A stretch of DNA of 7,435 nucleotides from Bacteroidota bacterium (lineage in GTDB: Bacteria > Bacteroidota > Bacteroidia > Chitinophagales > Chitinophagaceae): the NCBI GenBank assembly GCA_028877005.1, contig JAGWPI010000126.1, forward strand, positions 1 to 7,435, read 5' to 3'. The position numbers and the translations under genes are program-made. The notes below the pieces were generated by a model, which made no database searches, was not told where the DNA came from, and was given only the letters and a program-made list of their open reading frames with translations. Within the stretch, counting starts at the first letter, position 1. The number at the start of each line of letters is the position of its first letter. Below are positions 1 to 6,989 of this stretch, one piece after another.

Positions 1-525
1 CAGGTACGCGGTACAGTTAGTTTACCACATGGTACAGGTAAAACCAAACGTGTTTTGGTATTGTGTACACCTGATAAGGAAGATGCTGCAAAGCAGGCTG
101 GAGCAGATTATGTTGGCCTCGATGAATTTATCCAAAAAATAGAATCAGGATGGGTAGATGTAGATGTAATTATAGCTACTCCTTCCGTAATGCCTAAAAT
201 TGGTAAATTAGGTAAAGTTTTAGGTCCGCGTAACTTAATGCCTAACCCAAAAACCGGTACAGTTACCAACGATGTAGCTGCTGCTGTAAACGAGGTTAAA
301 GGTGGTAAAATTGCATTCAAAGTAGATAAAGCGGGTATTGTACATGCATCTATTGGGCGAGTTTCATTCGACGCCAATAAAATTGCAGAAAATGCTACTG
401 AATTAATTAATGCCATTTTAAAATTAAAACCTTCTACCGCAAAAGGAACTTATTTAAAAGGTGTTAATATGGCCAGTACCATGAGCCCCGGAATTACCTT
501 AGACGCAAAATCATTAGCCAACTAA
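1..525 (+). CDS. rplA: 50S ribosomal protein L1, 5'-truncated by the window edge
   Basis: L1 binds 23S rRNA and forms the mobile L1 stalk that helps release tRNA from the E site; in many bacteria it also represses its own operon. The reading frame is open from base 1, so 174 C-terminal residues are visible. Full-length L1 is about 230 residues, so roughly 55-60 N-terminal residues lie outside. The visible part opens with the conserved stretch [14 protein letters not shown]. The L1 family signature is at bases 199-246 ([16 protein letters not shown]), followed by PKTGTVT and the [18 protein letters not shown] block. The TTG at base 55 is internal and is not the start. The gene is followed after 52 nt by rplJ in the same direction, the usual rplKAJL order; rplK is presumably just upstream. 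Identification is secure. Confidence 0.97.
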   Translation, partial: QVRGTVSLPHGTGKTKRVLVLCTPDKEDAAKQAGADYVGLDEFIQKIESGWVDVDVIIATPSVMPKIGKLGKVLGPRNLMPNPKTGTVTNDVAAAVNEVKGGKIAFKVDKAGIVHASIGRVSFDANKIAENATELINAILKLKPSTAKGTYLKGVNMASTMSPGITLDAKSLAN

Positions 526-527
526 GT

Positions 528-560
528 CCCGGTGATTCGGATTTCCGAAAATGACCCGGG
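528..560 (+). promoter_or_regulatory. Nested hairpin in the rplA-rplJ gap, candidate L10-L12 autoregulatory site
   Basis: An outer stem pairs CCCGG (528-532) with CCGGG (556-560). It encloses an inner stem TTCGG (536-540) with CCGAA (545-549) and a four-base ATTT loop. T533 can also pair with A554 if one C is bulged. The element ends 17 nt before the rplJ start and has no T-run, so it does not look like a terminator. In E. coli and other bacteria the L10-L12 complex binds a structured RNA just before rplJ and represses translation. Position fits that role here, but I cannot show the kink-turn typical of such sites, so the function is inference. Confidence 0.5.
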
Positions 561-577
561 TATTTAAAAAATTAGTT

Positions 578-1096
578 ATGACCAAAGAACAAAAAAATGA
601 AGTGATTGAGCTTTTAAAAGAAAAGTTCTCTCAATACAATAACTTTTATATTACTGACACTGAATCACTAACAGTAGAGCAAGTTGGTAAATTAAGGAAA
701 GCTTGTTTTGATAAAAATGTAGAATTAAAAGTTGCTAAAAATACATTAATTAAAAAGGCATTAGAAGCTATTGATGCAGAAAAATATACAGGTGTGTATG
801 AATCGCTGCACAATGTAACTGCCTTGCTTTTTTCTGAAAATCCAAAAGATCCGGCTTTAATTATTTCTTCTTTCAGAAAAGCAAGTAATAATGAAAAGCC
901 TCAATTAAAAGCCGCTTTTATTAATGGTGATATTTATAGTGGTGATGCAAATCTTGCCACACTAACAAAAATCAAAACAAAAGACGAATTAATAGGTGAA
1001 GTAATCGGATTATTACAATCACCTGCTAAACGTGTACTCGCTGCTTTATTGCATCACCACGAAAAGCAGGCAGAAACCGCTACTATAGCCGAATAG
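578..1096 (+). CDS. rplJ: 50S ribosomal protein L10
   Basis: L10 anchors the L7/L12 dimers to the large subunit at the base of the stalk that recruits GTPase translation factors. The product is 172 residues, normal for the family. I chose the ATG at 578, giving MTKEQKNEVIELL, because this is how L10 commonly begins in Bacteroidota; the in-frame ATG at 551 would add nine residues and lies inside the upstream hairpin. The N-terminal rRNA-binding domain carries FYITDTESLTVEQVGKLRK and the basic stretch VAKNTLIKKAL. The C-terminal helix (LLQSPAKRVLAALLHH, near residues 144-159) is the part that binds L12 dimers. There is no Shine-Dalgarno sequence, and the start follows A/T-rich DNA. The gene sits between rplA and rplL, probably co-transcribed with both. 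Confidence 0.96.
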   Translation: MTKEQKNEVIELLKEKFSQYNNFYITDTESLTVEQVGKLRKACFDKNVELKVAKNTLIKKALEAIDAEKYTGVYESLHNVTALLFSENPKDPALIISSFRKASNNEKPQLKAAFINGDIYSGDANLATLTKIKTKDELIGEVIGLLQSPAKRVLAALLHHHEKQAETATIAE

Positions 1097-1119
1097 TTAA
1101 TTAAAATTTTATAACCAAC

Positions 1120-1189
1120 ACCTCTGAGGTAAAAATGGGGTATTTTTCCATAACCTTCCGCCGGAGCAAACGCAATGAAGGCGGTTTTT
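1120..1189 (+). promoter_or_regulatory. Structured rplJ-rplL gap with a terminator-like hairpin
   Basis: The 107-bp gap contains three small inverted repeats. ACCTC/GAGGT lies at 1120-1130. An all-AT stem AAAAAT/ATTTTT lies at 1131-1147 with loop GGGGT. Then CCGCC (1158-1162) pairs with GGCGG (1180-1184), directly followed by five T (1185-1189). A competing pairing uses overlapping bases: CCTTC (1154-1158) with GAAGG (1177-1181). Both cannot form at once. The CCGCC stem is only 5 bp with a 17-nt loop, so as a terminator it would be weak. It could be a partial attenuator, an RNA processing site or a 3'-end stabiliser; the sequence does not decide between them. Confidence 0.45.
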
Positions 1190-1203
1190 AAAACTTAAAT
1201 ATT

Positions 1204-1581
1204 ATGGCAGACGTAAAAGCATTAGCCGAAACCCTTGTAGGTTTAACCGTTAAAGAAGTACAAGAATTAGCAGACGTATTAAAAGCAGAATATGGTATTG
1301 AACCTGCCGCTGCTGCAGCTGTTGTAGTTGCAAGTGGCGACGGCGGTGGTGCCGCTGCTGCTGCAGAACAAACTTCATTTGATGTGATTCTGAAAAGCGG
1401 TGGAGCCAGCAAATTAAACGTGGTTAAAATTGTTAAAGAATTAACCGGTTTAGGTTTAAAAGAAGCAAAAGATTTAGTTGATGGTGCACCAAAACCAGTA
1501 AAAGAAGGTATTTCTAAAGCTGAAGCGGAAGAATTAGCCAACAAACTGAAAGATGCAGGTGCAGAAGTAGAAATTAAATAA
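1204..1581 (+). CDS. rplL: 50S ribosomal protein L7/L12
   Basis: L7/L12 is the multi-copy stalk protein that recruits and stimulates EF-Tu, EF-G and other translational GTPases. The product has 125 residues, the usual length. Residues 1-33 form the dimerisation domain that also binds L10. Residues 34-57 are the flexible hinge, very rich in Ala with a short Gly run (SGDGGG). Residues 58-125 are the factor-binding domain, with the conserved [20 protein letters not shown] and [13 protein letters not shown] blocks. The hinge is coded largely by GCT/GCC/GCA triplets, which makes a short low-complexity DNA stretch near 1306-1365. The ATG follows AAATATT with no Shine-Dalgarno sequence. It is the last gene of its operon, closed by a strong terminator 22 bp downstream. 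Confidence 0.97.
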   Translation: MADVKALAETLVGLTVKEVQELADVLKAEYGIEPAAAAAVVVASGDGGGAAAAAEQTSFDVILKSGGASKLNVVKIVKELTGLGLKEAKDLVDGAPKPVKEGISKAEAEELANKLKDAGAEVEIK

Positions 1582-1603
1582 TTGCGCTTAAAGTCATTGA
1601 TTT

Positions 1604-1638
1604 ATTACCTCCGAGCTATATTCGGAGGTAATTTTTTT
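1604..1638 (+). terminator. Strong intrinsic terminator after rplL
   Basis: A perfect 11-bp stem joins ATTACCTCCGA (1604-1614) and TCGGAGGTAAT (1622-1632) around a 7-nt loop, followed directly by a run of T through 1638. It lies 22 bp past the rplL stop codon. It should end most transcripts from the ribosomal protein operon before rpoB. The matching A-run on the other strand is short (A at 1601-1603 positions is lacking), so it reads mainly as a + strand terminator. Confidence 0.92.
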
Positions 1639-1731
1639 AGGCCAAATTATGCAGATGCATTCGCAATAAGTAAACATAAACAAATACTATTTCTCTAATA
1701 AAATCAATCATAATTCAATTGGTAAATAAAA

Positions 1732-1766
1732 TTTGTTTTTTCTTTCACCTCCTTTCCGTACTTTTG
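1732..1766 (+). promoter_or_regulatory. Bacteroidota-type promoter for rpoB
   Basis: TTTG at 1732-1735 and TACTTTTG at 1759-1766 match the Bacteroidota housekeeping consensus (TTTG near -33, TAnnTTTG near -7). The start-to-start distance of 27 bp is close to that expected. Transcription would begin a few bases after 1766, leaving a leader of about 130 nt before rpoB. It lies downstream of the rplL terminator, so it gives rpoB its own supply of transcripts. The stretch 1641-1731 ahead of it is AT-rich, and I see no gene or repeat in it. Confidence 0.75.
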
Positions 1767-1790
1767 CGATCCTTATTTTAAGGCATTTAG

Positions 1791-1865
1791 ATTCCGGTGA
1801 CTGGGAATGGCCATTAAATCCCTTTCATCTTTGTATAACAGAGCGCCGGGAACCTATCGTTTCCC
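1791..1865 (+). promoter_or_regulatory. Structured 5' leader of rpoB with competing hairpins
   Basis: Within the inferred leader, ATTCC (1791-1795) can pair with GGAAT (1804-1808), and GGGAA (1848-1852) can pair with TTCCC (1861-1865). The first GGGAA (1803-1807) could instead pair with the same TTCCC (1861-1865), so the two states compete. The stems are only 5 bp. There is no T-run after either, so a terminator-type attenuator is not evident. The leader may control translation or stability of rpoB mRNA; this is inference from layout alone. Confidence 0.35.
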
Positions 1866-1899
1866 TATTTATTAGCTAAAACCGGTTTTACAAAATACT

Positions 1900-4800
1900 A
1901 TGTCAACAACAACACTGAACAAAAGGATCAACTTTGGCAAAACAAAAAACTTAGCTGAAGCACCTGATTTACTAGACATTCAACTTGAATCATTTCGTGA
2001 ATTTTTTCAGTTAGAAACTACGCCTGATAAAAGGAACGTAGAAGGATTATTCCGTGTATTTAAGGAAAATTTCCCCATTACTGATACACGTAATATTTTC
2101 GTACTGGAATTTTTAGATTATTTTATCGACCCTCCACGTTATTCAATTGAAGAATGTATGGAACGCGGATTAACTTATGCCGTTCCATTAAAAGCCAAAC
2201 TTCGTTTAAGTTGTAATGATGAAGAACATGTGGACTTTCAAACCATTGTTCAGGATGTATTTTTAGGAAATATCCCTTATATGACACCCCGCGGTACCTT
2301 TGTAGTAAATGGTGCTGAGCGCGTTGTTGTATCTCAACTACACCGCTCTCCAGGTGTGTTCTTCGGCCAATCAGTGCACCCCAACGGCACAAAAATATAT
2401 TCTGCCCGTGTTATTCCTTTTAAAGGAGCTTGGATGGAATTTGCTACCGATATCAATAATGTAATGTATGCCTACATTGACCGCAAGAAGAAATTTCCTG
2501 TAACTACTTTATTGCGTTCAATAGGTTATGAAACAGATAAAGATATTCTTGAACTATTTGGAATGGCCGATGAGGTAAAAACCGATAAAAAAGAATTATC
2601 CAAATTTATTGGAAAAAAATTGGCAGCCCGTGTTTTAAGAACTTGGGTAGAAGATTTTGTAGACGAAGATTCAGGGGAGGTGGTATCTATTGAGCGTAAC
2701 GAAATTGTAATGGAACGCGATACTATATTAGATGAAGATGCCATTGATACCATTATTGAATTAGGAGTTAAAAGCGTATTTATTCAAAAAGAAGATGTAG
2801 GTGGTGATTACGCAATTATATATAATACATTAAATAAAGATACCTCTAATAGTGAATTAGAAGCTGTGCAACATATTTATCGCCAATTACGTGGCGCTGA
2901 TGCACCAGATAATGAAACTGCCAGAGGTATTATCGATAAATTATTTTTTTCTGACAAACGTTATGATTTAGGTGAAGTAGGCCGGTATAAAATTAACCGC
3001 AAACTAAACCTCGATTTATCTATAGAGAAAAAGGTACTAACTAGGTTAGATATTATCGAAATCATTAAATACTTGGTTCGTTTAACAAATGGTAAGGCAG
3101 AAGTAGATGATATTGACCATTTAAGTAATCGTAGGGTTAGAACAGTTGGAGAGCAATTATATGCCCAATTTGGGGTTGGTTTAGCCAGAATGGCTCGTAC
3201 CATTCGCGAAAGAATGAATGTGCGCGACAATGAGGTGTTTACCCCTGTAGATCTTATTAATGCCCGAACATTGTCTTCTGTTATTAACTCCTTTTTTGGA
3301 ACATCTCAATTATCTCAATTTTTAGACCAAACCAATCCATTATCTGAAATTACCCACAAACGTAGAATTTCAGCTTTAGGACCCGGTGGTTTAAGCAGAG
3401 AAAGAGCCGGTTTTGAAGTGCGTGACGTACACTATTCACACTATGGTCGTTTGTGTACTATTGAAACACCAGAAGGTCCAAATATTGGATTGATTTCAAC
3501 CCTTTGTGTACATGCTACCATCAATGATATGGGCTTTATAGAAACCCCGTACCGTAAAGTAGAAAATGGCAAAGTAAATTTAAAAGAATTAACATATTTA
3601 AGTGCAGAAGAAGAAGATAGCGCTAAAATTGCACAAAGTAATACACCTTTAACACCTGATGGTGAATTTGCTGTAGATCAAGTAATTTCTCGTGAAACAG
3701 GCGATTTCCCCATCTTAGATAAAGAGGAAGTTGAATACATGGACGTTGCACCTAACCAAATTGTTGGGTTAAGTGCATCTTTAATCCCTTTCTTAGAACA
3801 CGATGATGCCAATAGAGCTTTAATGGGATCTAATATGCAGCGTCAAGCTGTGCCTTTAATTAGATTGGAATCTCCCATTGTAGGTACCGGTCTAGAAGGT
3901 AAAGCTGCTCGTGATGCCAGAATTCAAATTCATGCAGAAGGCGATGGTGTAATTGAATTTGTAGATGCCAACGAAATTCATGTTCGATATGAAAGGAGTG
4001 AAATAGACAGACTTATTTCATTTGATGATGACTTAAGAATTTATAAATTAACCAAATTCATTAAGACAAACCAAGCTACTTCTATTAATTTAAGACCTGC
4101 TGTAAAAAAAGGTCAACTGGTTAAAAAAGGTGACTTTTTAACCGAGGGTTATGCTACTCAAAATGGTGAATTAGCTTTAGGTAGAAACTTACAAGTGGCA
4201 TTTATGCCATGGAAAGGTTATAACTTTGAAGATGCTATTGTAATAAATGAAAAGGTTGTAAGAGAAGATTTATTTACTTCTATTCATATTGATGAATATG
4301 AATTAGAAGTTCGTGATACTAAATTAGGCGAAGAAGAGTTAACTCCCGATATTCCCAATGTTTCAGAAGAAGCTACCAAAGATTTGGATGAAAATGGCAT
4401 TATCAGAATAGGCGCTTCTATTAAAGAAGGCGATATTTTAATAGGGAAAATTACACCTAAAGGTGAGTCAGATCCTACTCCGGAAGAAAAATTATTAAGA
4501 GCAATTTTTGGCGATAAAGCCGGTGATGCTAAAGACGCGTCTTTAAAAGCACCTAATGGTACGGAAGGGGTTGTAATTGATAAAAAATTATTTCAACGCG
4601 CAAAAAAAGATAAAAATAGCAAGCAAAAAGAAAAATCTCAATTAGAAAAAGTTGAAAAAGTACATCAGCAAAATGTAGAAATTTTGAAAGAACAATTGCA
4701 TAGTAAGTTGCAAGTGTTGCTTAAAGATAAAACTTCAGCTGGTGTAACAAATACTTTTGGTGAAGTTTTAATTGGAAAGGGTGCTAAATTTAATGCCAAA

Positions 4801-5703
4801 AATATTGCTGCAATTGAGTTTCAAAGTGTAAATCCATTAGGCTGGACAGGTGAAGCAGAAACAGATCATTATATTAATACAATGTTACATAATTATAGTA
4901 TTAAATATAATGAAGAATTAGGAAGATATAAAAGAGAAAAATTTAATATATCTATTGGTGATGAATTACCTGCAGGTGTTTTAAAATTAGCTAAAGTGTA
5001 TTTGGCTGTTAAACGCAAATTAAAAGTAGGTGATAAAATGGCCGGACGCCACGGTAACAAAGGTATTGTGGCTAAAATTGTTCGTGCAGAAGATATGCCT
5101 TTTATGGAAGATGGTACACCAGTTGATATTGTTCTTAACCCACTAGGGGTACCTTCTCGTATGAACTTAGGTCAGATTTATGAAACCATTTTGGGTTGGG
5201 CCGGAAAAAAATTAGGTGTAAAATTTGCTACCCCCATTTTTGATGGAGCCAGCACAACTGAAATTGAAAAATATTGCGAAGAGGCCAATATTCCCTTAAA
5301 TGGACATACCTATTTGTATGATGGAGAAACAGGAGAACGTTTTGACCAAAAAGCAACAGTTGGTGTAATTTATATGATTAAACTTCATCACATGGTGGAT
5401 GATAAAATGCACGCTCGTTCTATTGGACCTTATAGCTTAATTACCCAACAACCATTGGGTGGTAAAGCACAATTTGGTGGTCAGCGTTTTGGTGAGATGG
5501 AAGTTTGGGCTTTGGAAGCCTATGGTGCAGCTAATATATTACAGGAATTACTAACATTAAAATCTGATGATATCATTGGTCGTGCTAAAACTTATGAAGC
5601 CATAGTAAAAGGTGAAAATATACCGAAAGCCGGTGTTCCTGAATCATTCAATGTATTGGTTCATGAATTAAGAGGTTTAGGTCTTGATCTTAAATTTGAA
5701 TAA
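1900..5703 (+). CDS. rpoB: DNA-directed RNA polymerase subunit beta
   Basis: RpoB forms, with the beta' subunit, the catalytic cleft of RNA polymerase. The product is 1267 residues and looks complete. The N-terminus (residues 1-30) and the protrusion and lobe regions are intact, including [27 protein letters not shown]. The rifampicin pocket runs from G467 to L493; D476, H486 and S491 match E. coli D516, H526 and S531, the sensitive form. E777 and D778 in YNFEDAI correspond to E. coli E813/D814. K1046 and K1054 in [12 protein letters not shown] correspond to the active-site K1065/K1073. A Lys/Gln/Glu-rich segment near residues 898-945 is likely coiled coil, at the place of the large insertion before the active-site lysines in E. 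coli (beta-i9). The C-terminal clamp part has [24 protein letters not shown]. The ATG follows AAAATACT, with no Shine-Dalgarno. The gene has its own promoter and terminator, and rpoC does not follow. Confidence 0.98.
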   Translation: MSTTTLNKRINFGKTKNLAEAPDLLDIQLESFREFFQLETTPDKRNVEGLFRVFKENFPITDTRNIFVLEFLDYFIDPPRYSIEECMERGLTYAVPLKAKLRLSCNDEEHVDFQTIVQDVFLGNIPYMTPRGTFVVNGAERVVVSQLHRSPGVFFGQSVHPNGTKIYSARVIPFKGAWMEFATDINNVMYAYIDRKKKFPVTTLLRSIGYETDKDILELFGMADEVKTDKKELSKFIGKKLAARVLRTWVEDFVDEDSGEVVSIERNEIVMERDTILDEDAIDTIIELGVKSVFIQKEDVGGDYAIIYNTLNKDTSNSELEAVQHIYRQLRGADAPDNETARGIIDKLFFSDKRYDLGEVGRYKINRKLNLDLSIEKKVLTRLDIIEIIKYLVRLTNGKAEVDDIDHLSNRRVRTVGEQLYAQFGVGLARMARTIRERMNVRDNEVFTPVDLINARTLSSVINSFFGTSQLSQFLDQTNPLSEITHKRRISALGPGGLSRERAGFEVRDVHYSHYGRLCTIETPEGPNIGLISTLCVHATINDMGFIETPYRKVENGKVNLKELTYLSAEEEDSAKIAQSNTPLTPDGEFAVDQVISRETGDFPILDKEEVEYMDVAPNQIVGLSASLIPFLEHDDANRALMGSNMQRQAVPLIRLESPIVGTGLEGKAARDARIQIHAEGDGVIEFVDANEIHVRYERSEIDRLISFDDDLRIYKLTKFIKTNQATSINLRPAVKKGQLVKKGDFLTEGYATQNGELALGRNLQVAFMPWKGYNFEDAIVINEKVVREDLFTSIHIDEYELEVRDTKLGEEELTPDIPNVSEEATKDLDENGIIRIGASIKEGDILIGKITPKGESDPTPEEKLLRAIFGDKAGDAKDASLKAPNGTEGVVIDKKLFQRAKKDKNSKQKEKSQLEKVEKVHQQNVEILKEQLHSKLQVLLKDKTSAGVTNTFGEVLIGKGAKFNAKNIAAIEFQSVNPLGWTGEAETDHYINTMLHNYSIKYNEELGRYKREKFNISIGDELPAGVLKLAKVYLAVKRKLKVGDKMAGRHGNKGIVAKIVRAEDMPFMEDGTPVDIVLNPLGVPSRMNLGQIYETILGWAGKKLGVKFATPIFDGASTTEIEKYCEEANIPLNGHTYLYDGETGERFDQKATVGVIYMIKLHHMVDDKMHARSIGPYSLITQQPLGGKAQFGGQRFGEMEVWALEAYGAANILQELLTLKSDDIIGRAKTYEAIVKGENIPKAGVPESFNVLVHELRGLGLDLKFE

Positions 5704-5724
5704 TTCACCAAATAATAGAGTAAT

Positions 5725-5753
5725 AAAAGCCGTTTGATTCAAACGGCTTTTTT
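5725..5753 (+). terminator. Strong intrinsic terminator after rpoB
   Basis: A perfect 12-bp stem joins AAAAGCCGTTTG (5725-5736) and CAAACGGCTTTT (5740-5751) around a 3-nt ATT loop. The T-run extends to 5753. It begins 21 bp past the rpoB stop codon. The A-run on its left side means it could also work for transcripts on the - strand. It marks rpoB as the last gene of its transcript. Confidence 0.93.
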
Positions 5754-5867
5754 ATTCATGAAATTTTACTAATCCAGCAATTAATAAAAGTCAATTTTTT
5801 TACTTCTATCATTTTTTAGTATTTCATTCATAATAAAACATCTAAATTGTACCTAAAATATTCTATT

Positions 5868-6989
5868 ATGCGTCTTCTGATTGCTATTTGCTGTTCTTTA
5901 AGTGCTCTATTAGGTATAAGTCAACCTCATGAATATTACATGCTGGTAGGTAGTTACACCAACCATATAGAGGTATACAAGTTTAATACAAATACAGGTA
6001 AAGCTAATTTGGTAAGTACATTTACAGGAACATCTAATCCCTCTTATTTAACGGTAACAAATAATGGCAATTTTGTATATGCAGTAAATGAAAATCACAA
6101 GGAAATACCTGGAGCTGTTAGTGCTTTTTCATTCAATAAAAAAAATGGCACTCTACAATTACTGAATACTACACCAAGTGGTGGAGATGACCCTTGCTAT
6201 ATTGATGTAGATGCTACAAGTACTTGGGCTGCTGTTGCAAATTACAGCAGCGGCAGTTTTTCTATGTTAAAAATTAATGTAGATGGTTCATTACAACCAT
6301 TAGCTCAAAACATAGAGCACCATGGATACAGCATTAATGTTACGCGTCAGGAGCAGGCTCATGTTCATTGTACCATCTTTTCTCCCGATAATAAATATTT
6401 GTTTGTAGATGATTTAGGAACAGATAAAGTGTATCAATATCACTTTAATCCCACTAACGACAATACACCTATTTCTGAAATTGATACCGCTTTATTCGAT
6501 GTACCCGACGGGTATGGTCCCAGACATTTAACATTTAGCCCTAATAAAAAATTTGCCTATTTAATTACTGAATTAGCCGGTAAAGTAATTTGTTTTGATT
6601 ATGATAGTACTTCAGGTAAACTCCATGCCATACAAACTATTGCATCATGTGTAGTAGGAGACCCTAATGAAAGAGGAAGTGCAGATATACATATTACACC
6701 CGATGGGAAATATTTGTATACCTCTAACAGAGGCAAAGCAAATGATATTACTATTTACAGAATTGCTGCCAATGGTACTTTAACCGAATTAGGTCATCAA
6801 TCTACATTAGGTATTCATCCTCGAAATTTTGCCATTGATCCAACAGGAAAATTTTTATTGGTTGCTAATAGGGATACCAATAATATAGTAGTATTTACCA
6901 TATATAAAAGTACAGGTATGTTGGTACCAACAGGTGTACAAATTAAAACCGACAAGCCGGTTTGTATTAAATTATTTCCTGTTCAATAA
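5868..6989 (+). CDS. Secreted beta-propeller lactonase-family protein
   Basis: This belongs to the seven-bladed beta-propeller lactonase family, whose best known member is the 6-phosphogluconolactonase YbhE/Pgl of E. coli. I chose the ATG at 5868 (373 residues): it begins a clean signal peptide, MRLLIAICCSLSALLGIS, with likely cleavage after S18 and Q19 as first mature residue. A TTG at 5847 would put seven polar residues in front of it. The Cys pair at 8-9 does not form a lipobox, so I expect a soluble periplasmic protein. Repeated blades show NPSYLTV..NGNFVYAVNE, QEQAHVH (161-167), GPRH (217-220), SADIHITPDGKYLYTSNRG (271-289) and IHPRNFAIDPTGKFLLVAN. Export argues against a role in the cytosolic pentose phosphate pathway; the substrate is unknown. 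It stands alone between the rpoB terminator and convergent thrC. I could not find a convincing promoter in the 114 bp upstream. Confidence 0.85.
   Translation: MRLLIAICCSLSALLGISQPHEYYMLVGSYTNHIEVYKFNTNTGKANLVSTFTGTSNPSYLTVTNNGNFVYAVNENHKEIPGAVSAFSFNKKNGTLQLLNTTPSGGDDPCYIDVDATSTWAAVANYSSGSFSMLKINVDGSLQPLAQNIEHHGYSINVTRQEQAHVHCTIFSPDNKYLFVDDLGTDKVYQYHFNPTNDNTPISEIDTALFDVPDGYGPRHLTFSPNKKFAYLITELAGKVICFDYDSTSGKLHAIQTIASCVVGDPNERGSADIHITPDGKYLYTSNRGKANDITIYRIAANGTLTELGHQSTLGIHPRNFAIDPTGKFLLVANRDTNNIVVFTIYKSTGMLVPTGVQIKTDKPVCIKLFPVQ

Noticed and set aside
551..577. Upstream ATG that would lengthen L10 by nine residues
   Set aside because: It lies inside the hairpin at 528-560, and the downstream ATG at 578 gives the usual L10 N-terminus.
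1141..1148. TATTTTTC as a promoter for rplL
   Set aside because: The last base differs from TAnnTTTG, and no -33 element is seen near 1114.
1306..1365. GCT/GCC triplet run as a repeat element
   Set aside because: It codes the normal Ala-rich hinge of L7/L12.
1188..1544. Long open frame opposite rplL
   Set aside because: It is a shadow of the Ala-rich rplL coding sequence and resembles no known protein; the same holds for the frames opposite rplA and rpoB.
1826..1833. CATCTTTG as a second rpoB promoter
   Set aside because: It matches the -7 element at seven of eight bases, but there is no TTG at the right distance upstream.
5847..5867. TTG start for the lactonase gene
   Set aside because: It would add MYLKYSI in front of a clean signal peptide that begins at the ATG at 5868.
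5754..5867. Promoter for the lactonase gene
   Set aside because: TAAATTG near 5843 is the closest match, but it is imperfect and lacks an upstream TTTG, so I do not call it. No small gene or repeat is visible here either.
5889..5894. Lipoprotein signal at the Cys pair of the lactonase
   Set aside because: The residue before the first Cys is Ile, not Gly, Ala or Ser, and the Cys pair lies inside the hydrophobic core.
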